From contig JAGBMJ010000011.1 in NCBI GenBank assembly GCA_017634975.1, positions 16,367 through 80,366 on the forward strand: a stretch of DNA of 64,000 bases. Reading direction: 5' to 3'. Source of the DNA: Lachnospiraceae bacterium. GTDB taxonomy: Bacteria > Bacillota > Clostridia > Lachnospirales > Lachnospiraceae. The position numbers and the translations under genes were made by a program. The notes beneath the pieces were generated by a model. That model did no database searches. It was not told where the DNA came from and worked only from the letters and a program-made list of their open reading frames with translations. Each line of letters starts with the position of its first letter. Positions within the stretch are counted from its first letter, which is position 1. Below are positions 49,861-57,851 of this stretch, in pieces.

Positions 49861-50484
49861 TTGTTTGATGCGTCAATGAGTGGGAGAGAATCTGTGAGAA
49901 ACCGCGGTTATCGATTTATCCTTCGGGATTTGGGATTTCAACAGGGGTATTGTGCATTGTGTATCAATGCTACATGGATCAACCAGTTGTTATATGAAGC
50001 CGGTGTAGATCCGAGAGAGTTTCGCAAATTGACATGGGAAGATCTGTATGCTGTACAGAATTCGGAACGGGCAAAGAGTGTTCTGGAAGAGCTCCGTCCG
50101 AAGAATTTCTGGCAGATGTGTGATGCGTTTACCGTGCTCAATGCTAAATATGAGACAAGAGGCCGGGTGTATAAGGAGCGCTGGTTCCGCCGCTATCCGG
50201 TAATGGTGATCGAAGATATCTACGAGCTGTTATTGGAGGAAGGTTTCTCTAATAAGGAAGCGTTGGAGATCGCTGAATTCTATGAGATGCAGCAGGGGGA
50301 TCCGGATCGTACGGAGCTGAGAGACTTTTTGGAACTGTATGATGTGCCGGACGGACTGAGTGAAGCAGTTATGACCTGCAGATCCATTCCGAAGCGTGAG
50401 CAGATGATCCGCGAGACATTGCGGCAGATTGCTAAGGCAGTCAGTCATTCCTCGGTACGGGCGAAGGAATCCATCGAAGAGTAA
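49861..50484 (+). CDS. Conserved hypothetical protein, 207 aa
   Basis: The start is uncertain (TTG 49,861 or ATG 49,876); neither has a good ribosome binding site. The protein has no signal peptide or membrane helix. It is rich in Glu, Arg and aromatic residues (RGYRFILRDLGFQQGYCALC, INATWINQLLYEAGVDPREF, ELRPKNFWQMCDAFTVLNAK). The all-helical character suggests a soluble alpha protein. I do not recognise a family. It stands alone between two terminators. Confidence 0.75.
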   Translation: MFDASMSGRESVRNRGYRFILRDLGFQQGYCALCINATWINQLLYEAGVDPREFRKLTWEDLYAVQNSERAKSVLEELRPKNFWQMCDAFTVLNAKYETRGRVYKERWFRRYPVMVIEDIYELLLEEGFSNKEALEIAEFYEMQQGDPDRTELRDFLELYDVPDGLSEAVMTCRSIPKREQMIRETLRQIAKAVSHSSVRAKESIEE

Positions 50485-50510
50485 AACAGAAAAGTATTGA
50501 TAAGGATAAT

Positions 50511-50538
50511 AAAAATCCCCGCAGAAGCGGGGTTTTTC
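50511..50538. terminator. Bidirectional terminator
   Basis: AAAAATCCCCGC, loop AGAA, GCGGGGTTTTT is symmetric, with A and T runs on both sides. It ends the rightward 207-aa gene and the leftward 129-aa gene. Confidence 0.88.
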
Positions 50539-50565
50539 ATTATCCGGATTTTGGAATAAAGGTTT

Positions 50566-50955
50566 TCAGACGCAGGCGGGTTCCGGGCTCCAGATCGGGC
50601 ATACAAGGCGGGAAGCCAAAGCGGCAGCATCTGCCAGATGATGCTCAAAATATGCAGCAGCTTCCTCCAGTGTGGCTCCGGCAGCGCGCAGACGGGAAAG
50701 CTTCAGGACCAGAACATCCAGTCCCGGGGTCTCGGCGCGGGCATCAACGCACAGGATACGATTGCCGTTTGTATTTTCGGGAACCGTACCGTCGGCGGAA
50801 CCGATGAAGAGGATATCCCGATGGTTCCGGCGGGCTTCTTCCGCTGCCTCGTCAAAGCCGGCGACACGGACATGATATGCATTTTGCAGATCGGTGGTCA
50901 GATCTTTTGCAAAATCCGTTATGATCTCGTAATCACACTTGTTGTTCTTTTCCAT
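50566..50955 (-). CDS. Hypothetical protein, 129 aa, behind an operator-containing promoter
   Basis: ATG 50,955 has GGAGA upstream; the earlier start at 50,994 is not supported. The protein (EKNNKCDYEIITDFAKDLTT, VAGFDEAAEEARRNHRDILF, ILCVDARAETPGLDVLVLKL) is alpha/beta without membrane segments. No family is recognised. Its promoter contains a perfect palindrome between -35 and -10, so it is likely controlled by an unlinked repressor. Confidence 0.7.
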   Translation of the reverse strand: MEKNNKCDYEIITDFAKDLTTDLQNAYHVRVAGFDEAAEEARRNHRDILFIGSADGTVPENTNGNRILCVDARAETPGLDVLVLKLSRLRAAGATLEEAAAYFEHHLADAAALASRLVCPIWSPEPACV

Positions 50956-51013
50956 GGTTTTGTCTCCTGCATTGAATAAAACATATATATGCACATGAAT
51001 TATTTACAAGGAC

Positions 51014-51043
51014 AATATAACATAGTATTGAATACTATGTCAA
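51014..51043 (-). promoter_or_regulatory. Leftward promoter with 21-bp perfect palindrome in the spacer
   Basis: On the minus strand TTGACA (51,043-51,038) and TATATT (51,019-51,014) are 18 bp apart. The palindrome ACATAGTATT-C-AATACTATGT (51,020-51,040) fills the spacer. It looks like a PadR/MarR-type operator. No regulator gene lies beside it. Confidence 0.7.
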
Positions 51044-51099
51044 GCAGAGCGGTGCACTTTTTTGCTCAAAAATAAAAAGAGAAAAGTATGTGAAATGGC

Positions 51100-51128
51100 T
51101 TGTTTATATTTTTGTTTTTCGGTATAGT
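51100..51128 (+). promoter_or_regulatory. Promoter of MBOAT operon
   Basis: TTGTTT (51,100) and TATAGT (51,123) are 17 bp apart. Transcription would start about 51,135, leaving a leader of about 80 bases before the gene at 51,215. Confidence 0.55.
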
Positions 51129-51155
51129 TATTAAATGTAAGAATTACGATTCCAT

Positions 51156-51186
51156 GTGCGCCGGAAATATACCGGCACGCATTTTT
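51156..51186 (+). terminator. Terminator-like hairpin in the MBOAT leader
   Basis: GTGCGCCGG (51,156-51,164) pairs with CCGGCACGC (51,172-51,180) with one mismatch, followed by ATTTTT. It lies between the predicted promoter and the gene, so it could act as an attenuator. Confidence 0.55.
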
Positions 51187-51214
51187 ATATAGATGTTTTG
51201 CTTAAGGAAATAAG

Positions 51215-52672
51215 ATGGTTTTTTCGAGTCTGGTGTTTATCATCGGCTTTATGCCGTTGTTTTTTTTGATATATTATCTGATCCCTGAAAAATGGCAGTA
51301 TGGTACAAATGCACGGAATGCATGGCTTTTTTTGGGGAGTCTTCTGTTCTATGCCTACGGTGAGCCGCGGTATGTCTTTTTGATGATGGCCAGTATAGTG
51401 GTCAATTATCTGCTGACCCTTCAGATCGCCGGAGAGCGCAACTTTAGTCTTGCGGGTAAACGGCGCAGGAAAGCATACTTTGCATTTGCGCTTCTGTTCA
51501 ATACCGGCATGCTGTTCTTTTTTAAGTATTCTTTTTTTCTGTCGCACAGCATTAACCGTGGTTTGTTTATGCTGACTACACAGACCGGGGTATCGTTTCC
51601 GTATCTTCCGGAATTGGAATTGAAGAATCCGATCGGGATCAGCTTTTATACATTTCAGATCCTGTCGTACGTGATCGATGTTTATTACCGGCGATATGCT
51701 CCGGAGCGGAGCATATTAACGCTGGGAACCTACATTTCCATGTTCCCGCAGCTGATCGCCGGACCGATTGTAACGTATCCGGAAGTGCATCGGAGACTGC
51801 ACGGCAGGCATATCTCGGCAAAAGGGTTTGATCTGGGGTGGAAGACTTTTATCCTGGGATTGGCGGCCAAGGTGCTGATCGCCAACCGGATCGGGATCCT
51901 GTGGACGGATATCGAGCGTATCGGCTATGAGAGCATTTCGACACCGCTGGCCTGGATGGGAGCCTTTGCCTATTCCTTTCAGATTTATTTTGACTTCTAC
52001 GGTTATTCCCTGATGGCCATCGGGCTGGGACGCATGCTGGGCTTCGGCCTGCCGGAGAATTTCAGGGATCCGTACCTGGCGCGCAGCGCGACGGATTTCT
52101 GGCGCAGGTGGCATATCACCCTCGGACGATGGTTCCGGACCTATCTGTATATCCCACTGGGCGGCAGTCGGGAAGGGACGTTTAAAACGATACGAAATAT
52201 CTTTTTGGTGTGGCTCTTTACGGGGATGTGGCATGGCGCGGATTGGAATTTTATCCTGTGGGGAATGCTGTTCTTCGGACTGTTACTGCTGGAACGGTCT
52301 TTTTTGGGAAGTGTACTGGAAAAAGTGCCGGTCTTATCCGTACCGTATATGCTGCTGGTGATCCCGGTTTCGTGGGTGATCTTTGCGATCAGTGATCTGC
52401 AGAAGCTGGGAGTGTATTTTACCAGACTGTTTCCGTTCGTGCCGGCAGAGTATGAGTCGAACGTCAATTCCGGGGATTTCATAAGATACGGACAGATCTA
52501 TGCTCTGAGCTTTGCGGTAGCAATTCTCTTCTGCATCCCGGCGGTGAAGAAGCTGTTCCGGCGGATCCTGCGGAAACCGGTGGGGACGGTTATGTGTACA
52601 GGGCTGTTTCTGCTCAGTTTATACTTTTTGGCACAGGGGCTGGATAATCCGTTCCTGTATTACAGATTTTGA
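51215..52672 (+). CDS. MBOAT-family O-acyltransferase (AlgI/PatA-like)
   Basis: This 485-aa integral membrane protein has about ten hydrophobic segments. The MBOAT signature is present: DFWRRWHITLGRWFRTYLYI, then PLGGSR, and the catalytic His in FTGMWHGADWNFILWGMLFF near residue 338. Such proteins pass acyl groups (often acetyl) from the cytosol to surface polysaccharides. It is followed by an SGNH-type gene and a lipoprotein, the usual set for O-acetylation of exopolysaccharide or cell-wall glycans. Confidence 0.95.
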   Translation: MVFSSLVFIIGFMPLFFLIYYLIPEKWQYGTNARNAWLFLGSLLFYAYGEPRYVFLMMASIVVNYLLTLQIAGERNFSLAGKRRRKAYFAFALLFNTGMLFFFKYSFFLSHSINRGLFMLTTQTGVSFPYLPELELKNPIGISFYTFQILSYVIDVYYRRYAPERSILTLGTYISMFPQLIAGPIVTYPEVHRRLHGRHISAKGFDLGWKTFILGLAAKVLIANRIGILWTDIERIGYESISTPLAWMGAFAYSFQIYFDFYGYSLMAIGLGRMLGFGLPENFRDPYLARSATDFWRRWHITLGRWFRTYLYIPLGGSREGTFKTIRNIFLVWLFTGMWHGADWNFILWGMLFFGLLLLERSFLGSVLEKVPVLSVPYMLLVIPVSWVIFAISDLQKLGVYFTRLFPFVPAEYESNVNSGDFIRYGQIYALSFAVAILFCIPAVKKLFRRILRKPVGTVMCTGLFLLSLYFLAQGLDNPFLYYRF

Positions 52673-52690
52673 GAATAGAGATATTTATAT

Positions 52691-53842
52691 ATGAAGAAAT
52701 TTTTGAAAAACAATATATGCCTGTTGAGCGTGGTACTCAGCTGCCTGTTGCTGGAAGGGTACGGTATGGTACTGATGCAGCACGGGTACGCGGTGCCGCA
52801 GGAGGGCTTCGGAGGAAGGATCGCCCTTGCGGCGCTGTCCCTGCGGGAGGGGATCTTCCCGTGGAATATGGAAACGGAAAATGAGATCATGCTGATGGCG
52901 GAGTCTGCGCCGGAGATCCTGCCGGTGCAGGCTGCGGAACCGGAAGCACTGCCGGTGCCGGAAACCGTGGAAGTACCCGGCGCAGAGCCGACAAAGGCGC
53001 AGTCCGAAACGGAGGAAATACAGACGGAAGTACCGCCGGAAGAGCAGCCGGAACTGCAGACCGATGCGCAGATCCCGGAGGTATCGGCGTCGGAACCGGA
53101 GATCCGGGCGGAAGAAGCGATACAGACGCCGGAAACTGTCATAGTGCCCGAGGAACCCTGGCCGGTATTTCAGAACGTGGAAGATGATTATTTTTCGGAT
53201 GCACTGTTTATCGGGGACTCCCGTATCGTGGGGGTATGTGAATATGCCGGGATACGGAATGCAACGTTTTATGCCAAGACATCAATGACGATCTATAAGA
53301 TGATGGACAGCCGCGTGGAGACGACGAAGGATGTGCGTACGGTACGCGAGGGACTGCAAACAAATCATTTTCGCAAGATCTATCTGATGGTCGGCTTAAA
53401 TGAGATCGGTGTGGGAAATACTGATTATTTCATCAATGCATACCGGGAGGTCGTACAGGAGATCCGGATTCTGCAGCCGGATGCCCTGATCTATATTCAG
53501 GGGATCATGCACGTGAGCGGACGACTGGACCGGAAAGGCGGCGTATTTAATAATGAAACGATCAACCGGCGGAATGAAGCACTGGCTGCGCTCGCGGAAG
53601 AGATGCGGGCGGTATATCTGGATGTAAATGAGGTCTATGATGACGAAGACGGAAATCTTCCGGCGTCGTTTACGGCAGATGATGTGCATCTGAAAGCGAA
53701 TCATTATGATCTGTGGCATGCTTTTTATCTGACGCATGCCGTGGCGGTACCGGAGCTGACGGAAGGTGACGGGGATGCGGCACTGACCGGGAATGTGGCG
53801 GTGAGTGAAAAGGAAACCGGGGAAGGAGAGCAGATGGAATGA
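52691..53842 (+). CDS. Membrane-anchored SGNH/GDSL-like hydrolase (acyltransferase partner)
   Basis: An N-terminal membrane helix (NNICLLSVVLSCLLLEGYGM) is followed by a long Pro/Glu/Ala-rich linker (residues 70-155). The extracytoplasmic domain starts near residue 165: LFIGDSRIVGVCEY (block I Ser), LMVGLNEIGVGN (block III) and DDVHLKANHYDLW (block V Asp-x-x-His). It should complete acetyl transfer begun by the MBOAT protein. The linker would let the domain reach into the cell wall. It overlaps the next gene by 4 bp (ATGA). Confidence 0.9.
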   Translation: MKKFLKNNICLLSVVLSCLLLEGYGMVLMQHGYAVPQEGFGGRIALAALSLREGIFPWNMETENEIMLMAESAPEILPVQAAEPEALPVPETVEVPGAEPTKAQSETEEIQTEVPPEEQPELQTDAQIPEVSASEPEIRAEEAIQTPETVIVPEEPWPVFQNVEDDYFSDALFIGDSRIVGVCEYAGIRNATFYAKTSMTIYKMMDSRVETTKDVRTVREGLQTNHFRKIYLMVGLNEIGVGNTDYFINAYREVVQEIRILQPDALIYIQGIMHVSGRLDRKGGVFNNETINRRNEALAALAEEMRAVYLDVNEVYDDEDGNLPASFTADDVHLKANHYDLWHAFYLTHAVAVPELTEGDGDAALTGNVAVSEKETGEGEQME

Positions 53843-54441
53843 GACGGGAATATAAGACGATGGCTTGTGGAGCGGCAGTGTTTGTCATACTGCTCTGCGG
53901 ATGTGAAAAAGAAGCGGAGACTCCAGTGGTCAGTGCCGATACGATCAGCGTCGCAGAGGAGATCGCGAACGGCGTGTCCACAAATGTGATTCCGGCAGAG
54001 GCACTGGAATATTATGCGCTGGATTATAAGATCCCGGAGGGCTTTTCACGTACACCGGAAAGTACGGATATACTGGATATCTATGCCAGCGATACGCCCA
54101 ATGACTATTCGTACATTGCGTATATGCGACAGGAAAACAACGGTGCAACCGACTATGCAAATCTGTCGGATGCGGATTATAAAGCTTCTCTGGACAAGGC
54201 GCTGTCAGTCAATACAGTGATCCAGAGCGTGGAGAAGACCCCCGGGGACGGACATATGCATGTAAAGGTGCTTTTTACCTATTTAAATGAACATGGCAAA
54301 ATGGAAGTGACCGAGCATATCTTCATTACGGATAAATACATCTTTGAAATGGTATATGCAAAAGGGCCGGAAGCCGACTGGAAAGAGGCTTTTGCAGAGA
54401 GTGAGGCAGAGCTTCGCCTGGTGAATGTGGCACAGCAGTAA
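53839..54441 (+). CDS. Lipoprotein of the MBOAT/SGNH operon, 200 aa
   Basis: The start shows a signal peptide with lipobox LCGC (Cys22), so it is probably lipid-anchored outside the membrane. The mature part (YYALDYKIPEGFSRTPESTD, MRQENNGATDYANLSDADYK, EHIFITDKYIFEMVYAKGPE) has a mixed alpha/beta character. It has no family I recognise. Position and overlap imply a role in the same surface-modification process. Confidence 0.85.
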   Translation: MRREYKTMACGAAVFVILLCGCEKEAETPVVSADTISVAEEIANGVSTNVIPAEALEYYALDYKIPEGFSRTPESTDILDIYASDTPNDYSYIAYMRQENNGATDYANLSDADYKASLDKALSVNTVIQSVEKTPGDGHMHVKVLFTYLNEHGKMEVTEHIFITDKYIFEMVYAKGPEADWKEAFAESEAELRLVNVAQQ

Positions 54442-54446
54442 CAGTG

Positions 54447-54513
54447 TTGCAAATCACGGCGGTCTTTGCTACAATACAATAATACTATACAGGATCGGAG
54501 CGGCGCTCCGATC
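54447..54513 (+). promoter_or_regulatory. Promoter and leader hairpin of nucleotidyltransferase gene
   Basis: TTGCAA (54,447) and TACAAT (54,470) are 17 bp apart. The leader then has GATCGGAGC (54,493-54,501) pairing perfectly with GCTCCGATC (54,505-54,513). There is no T run, so it is not a simple terminator. Confidence 0.6.
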
Positions 54514-54547
54514 GCCATACTAATAAGAGAGCGAGGGGAAGGACAAT

Positions 54548-55477
54548 ATGAGCACAAAACCGACACTGGTGATCCTGGCAGCGGGAATGGGAAGCCGTTA
54601 TGGTGGTTTGAAGCAGATCGACCCGATCGATGCGGCAGGACACAAGATCATTGATTTTTCCATCTACGATGCGTTACGTGCGGGCTTCGGAAAAGTGGTT
54701 TTTATCATCAAGAAAGAGCATGAAGCGGATTTCCGCAGTGTGATCGGAGATGCGGTAAGCAGGAAGACGGAAGTGGAATATGTATTCCAGGAGATGACGA
54801 AGATCCCGGCTGGTGTGACCATTCCGGCAGACCGTGTTAAACCGTGGGGAACCGCGCATGCGATCCTGTGCTGCAAGGATGTGGTGAAGGAGCCGTTTGC
54901 CGTGATCAATGCAGATGATTATTACGGTGTGAGCGCCTATAAGACGCTGGTGGATTTTCTGGCTGCGCCGCAGGCACAGAAGGAAGGACAGATGCCGTTC
55001 TGTATGGTAGGCTATCAGCTGAAGAATACATTGACCGAGAACGGAAGCGTGGCACGCGGATGCTGCCGTATGAACGATGCGGGGTATTTGACCGAGATCG
55101 AGGAACTGACCAAGATCGAAAAGACGGCGGACGGTGCGAGATACACACAGGATGACGGCGCCAGCTGGCAGGATATTCCGGTAGATTCTCTGGTTTCTAT
55201 GAATATGTGGGGCTTCCAGCCGGAGATCTTTGCAGAACTGGAGAAGAGCGTCCAGCGTTTCTTTGATGAGGAGCTGGCAAAGAATCCGTTAAAGGGTGAG
55301 TGCTTTATCCCGATCGAAGTGGGCCGTATGGTAAAGGAAGACAAGGCTTCCGTTAAGGTGCTGTCTTCTCAGGACAAGTGGTTTGGCGTTACCTACAAAG
55401 AAGATAAGCCTTTTGTAATGGAGTCCATTCAGAAACTGAAAGATCAGGGTGTATATCCCGAGAAACTCTGGGATTGA
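54548..55477 (+). CDS. Sugar-phosphate nucleotidyltransferase family protein
   Basis: The nucleotide loop LVILAAGMGSRYGGLKQIDP (residues 6-25) has G-x-G-x-R/S-x-G and the Lys of the NTP_transferase fold. The sugar-site segment ILCCKDVVKEPFAVINADDY (Asp for metal) follows. At 309 aa it is larger than simple RmlA-type enzymes at the C-terminus. It likely makes an NDP-sugar or NDP-polyol, but the exact substrate cannot be read. Confidence 0.88.
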   Translation: MSTKPTLVILAAGMGSRYGGLKQIDPIDAAGHKIIDFSIYDALRAGFGKVVFIIKKEHEADFRSVIGDAVSRKTEVEYVFQEMTKIPAGVTIPADRVKPWGTAHAILCCKDVVKEPFAVINADDYYGVSAYKTLVDFLAAPQAQKEGQMPFCMVGYQLKNTLTENGSVARGCCRMNDAGYLTEIEELTKIEKTADGARYTQDDGASWQDIPVDSLVSMNMWGFQPEIFAELEKSVQRFFDEELAKNPLKGECFIPIEVGRMVKEDKASVKVLSSQDKWFGVTYKEDKPFVMESIQKLKDQGVYPEKLWD

Positions 55478-55501
55478 AGCTCCGAATAAAAAAACAAAAG
55501 A

Positions 55502-55531
55502 AAAAGCGGACGGCGAACCCGTCCGCTTTTT
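55502..55531. terminator. Bidirectional terminator between nucleotidyltransferase and prs
   Basis: AAAAGCGGACGG pairs with CCGTCCGCTTTTT across a short loop. A and T runs flank it on both sides. It serves the convergent genes on each side. Confidence 0.88.
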
Positions 55532-55539
55532 GGATACTC

Positions 55540-56736
55540 TTATGCGTTTTCTTCCTGCTCCTTCTTGTATTTTGCGAGCAGTTTCTGGATACGCTCACTG
55601 GGATCCAAAAGATCACTGATGGAAGTATCGTGGTTCAGTGTATCGATGATGTATGCGATGTACTTGCTCAGGTCGCTGCTGATGTACCAGTCACGCTTCA
55701 GAAGCTCCGGTGTCTGATAGATCAGGTTGGTGGTGATCACCTTAGTGATGATGCCTTCTTCGCAGGCCTTATCAAATTTCTCCAGACCGCTGGAGAAGAG
55801 ACCGAAGGTGGAGAAGCAGAAGATACGGTTGGCTTTGCGCTTCTTCAGCTCGGTAGCGACTTCGATCATACTCTCGCCGGATGCGATCATATCATCGACG
55901 ATGATCATATCCTGTCCCTCTACGGAGGAACCTAAATATTCGTGTGCTACGATCGGGTTGCGGCCGTCCACGATGCGGGAGTAATCACGGCGTTTGTAGA
56001 ACATACCCACATCCAGACCGAGCACGTTTGCCATATAGATCGCACGGCCCATACCGCCTTCATCCGGGCTGATCACGGTCATATGTTTTGCATCGATCTT
56101 CAGATCTTTTACATTCTTGCACAGAGCCTTGATGAACTGGTAAGCCGGCTGTACAGTCTCGAAACCGTTCAGAGGGATCGCATTCTGTACACGCGGATCG
56201 TGTGCATCAAAGGTGATGATGTTGTCTACGCCCATATTTACCAGTTCCTGCAGAGCCAGAGCACAATCCAGGGACTCTCTTGCGCTGCGCTTGTGCTGAC
56301 GGCTTTCATATAAGAACGGCATGATCACGGTGATGCGGCGTGCCTTGCCTCCGACAGCAGCGATCACACGCTTCAGATCCTGATAATGATCGTCCGGAGA
56401 CATATGTCCGATCTGTCCGAAATGGGAATAGGTCAGACTGTAATTGCAGACATCTACCATAATATACAGGTCATGGCCACGTACGGAGTTTAAGATGATA
56501 CCTTTTGCTTCGCCGGAGCCGAAACGGGGAACCTTTGCATTCAGCAGATAGGAATCTCTTTTGTAGCCCAGGAACGCCGGGTTATCGGCATGCTCGTTCT
56601 CCCGGACCGTACGCCAGTTGACCAGATAGTGGTCGACCTTTTCACCGAGCTCTTTGCAGCTCTCCAGAGGGATGATGCCCAGGGAGCCGACAGGGATCGT
56701 GTCCAGGTTTCGGATGTCATCGGTTTGCGTTGCCAT
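55540..56736 (-). CDS. prs: Ribose-phosphate pyrophosphokinase, long clostridial form
   Basis: The PRPP-binding loop is DMIIVDDMIASGESMIEVAT. Other markers are VDVCNYSLTYSHFGQIGHMS (flag region), FDAHDPRVQNA and VISPDEGGMGRAIYMANVLG. It makes PRPP from ribose-5-phosphate and ATP for nucleotide synthesis. At 398 aa it is longer than the 315-aa classical enzyme, due mostly to N-terminal and C-terminal extensions (KKEQEENA). Such long forms are known in Clostridia. The gene is leftward. Confidence 0.93.
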   Translation of the reverse strand: MATQTDDIRNLDTIPVGSLGIIPLESCKELGEKVDHYLVNWRTVRENEHADNPAFLGYKRDSYLLNAKVPRFGSGEAKGIILNSVRGHDLYIMVDVCNYSLTYSHFGQIGHMSPDDHYQDLKRVIAAVGGKARRITVIMPFLYESRQHKRSARESLDCALALQELVNMGVDNIITFDAHDPRVQNAIPLNGFETVQPAYQFIKALCKNVKDLKIDAKHMTVISPDEGGMGRAIYMANVLGLDVGMFYKRRDYSRIVDGRNPIVAHEYLGSSVEGQDMIIVDDMIASGESMIEVATELKKRKANRIFCFSTFGLFSSGLEKFDKACEEGIITKVITTNLIYQTPELLKRDWYISSDLSKYIAYIIDTLNHDTSISDLLDPSERIQKLLAKYKKEQEENA

Positions 56737-56834
56737 GTGTAATACCTCACTTTCTCATAAAGAACTGTACAGAGTTTATGGTTGCCTGTATGGTTAGTTT
56801 AATAAAACAAATCACAAGCCTTTATACTATATAA

Positions 56835-57821
56835 CTATTTATGATCATTTTCAATCTTTTTTTTCATTCGGATATCCGGACCGGTCAGATGGCAGATATA
56901 ACTGTTATCGATCAGACGGGAGAAGATGCGCTCGGAATAGTTTTCCCGCAGCTGCTGCAGATCATAATTGGTCGAGAGCACGAAGGGCCTCTGACGCAGG
57001 GCCCGTTCGTTCAGGATCTGAAACAGCTGGGAACGTGTGTAGTCCGTGATGTGTTCCGATGCCAGATCGTCGATGATCAGCAGATCGCAGGAGAAGAGCG
57101 TATCGTAAAGATGGTTCAGTTCCGTCTTGTCCGTATTATAGGAAATGTTCAGCAGGGTCTGGAAGAGCTGCACTGCGCTGAAATAGAGGATCGAGGTGCC
57201 GCGGTCCAGAAGCTCTTTGGCGATGCATCCGCTCAAAAAGGATTTGCCGGTGCCGACATTGCCGTAAAAGATGATATTATGGAATTCCCTGCCGAATTCT
57301 TCGATAAATTTTTTGCAGTTGTCGACTGCATTGTTAAACTGACTCAGGGATTCTTCCGTAGTGTAGTAATGGGTGGAGAGAAGTGCAAAATTGTTGTGCT
57401 CGAGGATCTGATGCAGGTTAGAGACATCATAGAGATAGGAGATTTCATACTGTTTGAAACAGCTGCACTTTTCACCTTCGATAAACCCGGTATCCCGGCA
57501 CTTGCTGCATACAAAGATCGGCTCGAGATAATCTCTCGGATAGCCGTTTTCCTCTAACAGTTTTTTCTTTTCCAGACGAAGATCCAGAATACGGGAACGC
57601 AGGGAGGCCAGACGCTCGGCAGGAGTGATGTCGTCACGGCCTTCGATCAGCGCGCGGCTGCAGGCCATGGACAGGTCTGCGATCTGCATATCCAAAGCAC
57701 GATAGGAAGGGATCTTCTGATAGATCTCTTCCTTACGCTGCATCAGTCGGTAATCATTATTCAGCCGCCGTTCCTCATAGATACGGCGGATCTTTTGAAA
57801 CTGTTCGTTAGGGAGTGCCAT
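56835..57821 (-). CDS. DnaC/DnaI-like helicase loader ATPase
   Basis: A zinc cluster CSKCRDTGFIEGEKCSC lies near residue 105. The AAA+ core has Walker A FYGNVGTGKSFLSGC, Walker B LLIIDDLASEHIT and the Arg finger region SQLFQILNERALR. It loads the replicative helicase at oriC with the DnaD-type protein encoded just upstream on the same strand. An N-terminal coiled part (residues 1-95) would contact the helicase. A SPACER of 30 bp separates it from the DnaD gene. Confidence 0.93.
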   Translation of the reverse strand: MALPNEQFQKIRRIYEERRLNNDYRLMQRKEEIYQKIPSYRALDMQIADLSMACSRALIEGRDDITPAERLASLRSRILDLRLEKKKLLEENGYPRDYLEPIFVCSKCRDTGFIEGEKCSCFKQYEISYLYDVSNLHQILEHNNFALLSTHYYTTEESLSQFNNAVDNCKKFIEEFGREFHNIIFYGNVGTGKSFLSGCIAKELLDRGTSILYFSAVQLFQTLLNISYNTDKTELNHLYDTLFSCDLLIIDDLASEHITDYTRSQLFQILNERALRQRPFVLSTNYDLQQLRENYSERIFSRLIDNSYICHLTGPDIRMKKKIENDHK

Positions 57822-57851
57822 GGTCTTTCCTTTTTTCTTATTAAAATACGA

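Noticed and set aside
52660-53142. Minus-strand Ser/Gly/Cys-rich frame resembling a low-complexity surface protein
   Set aside because: It is the antisense of the Pro/Glu-rich linker of the SGNH protein; low complexity comes from that linker.
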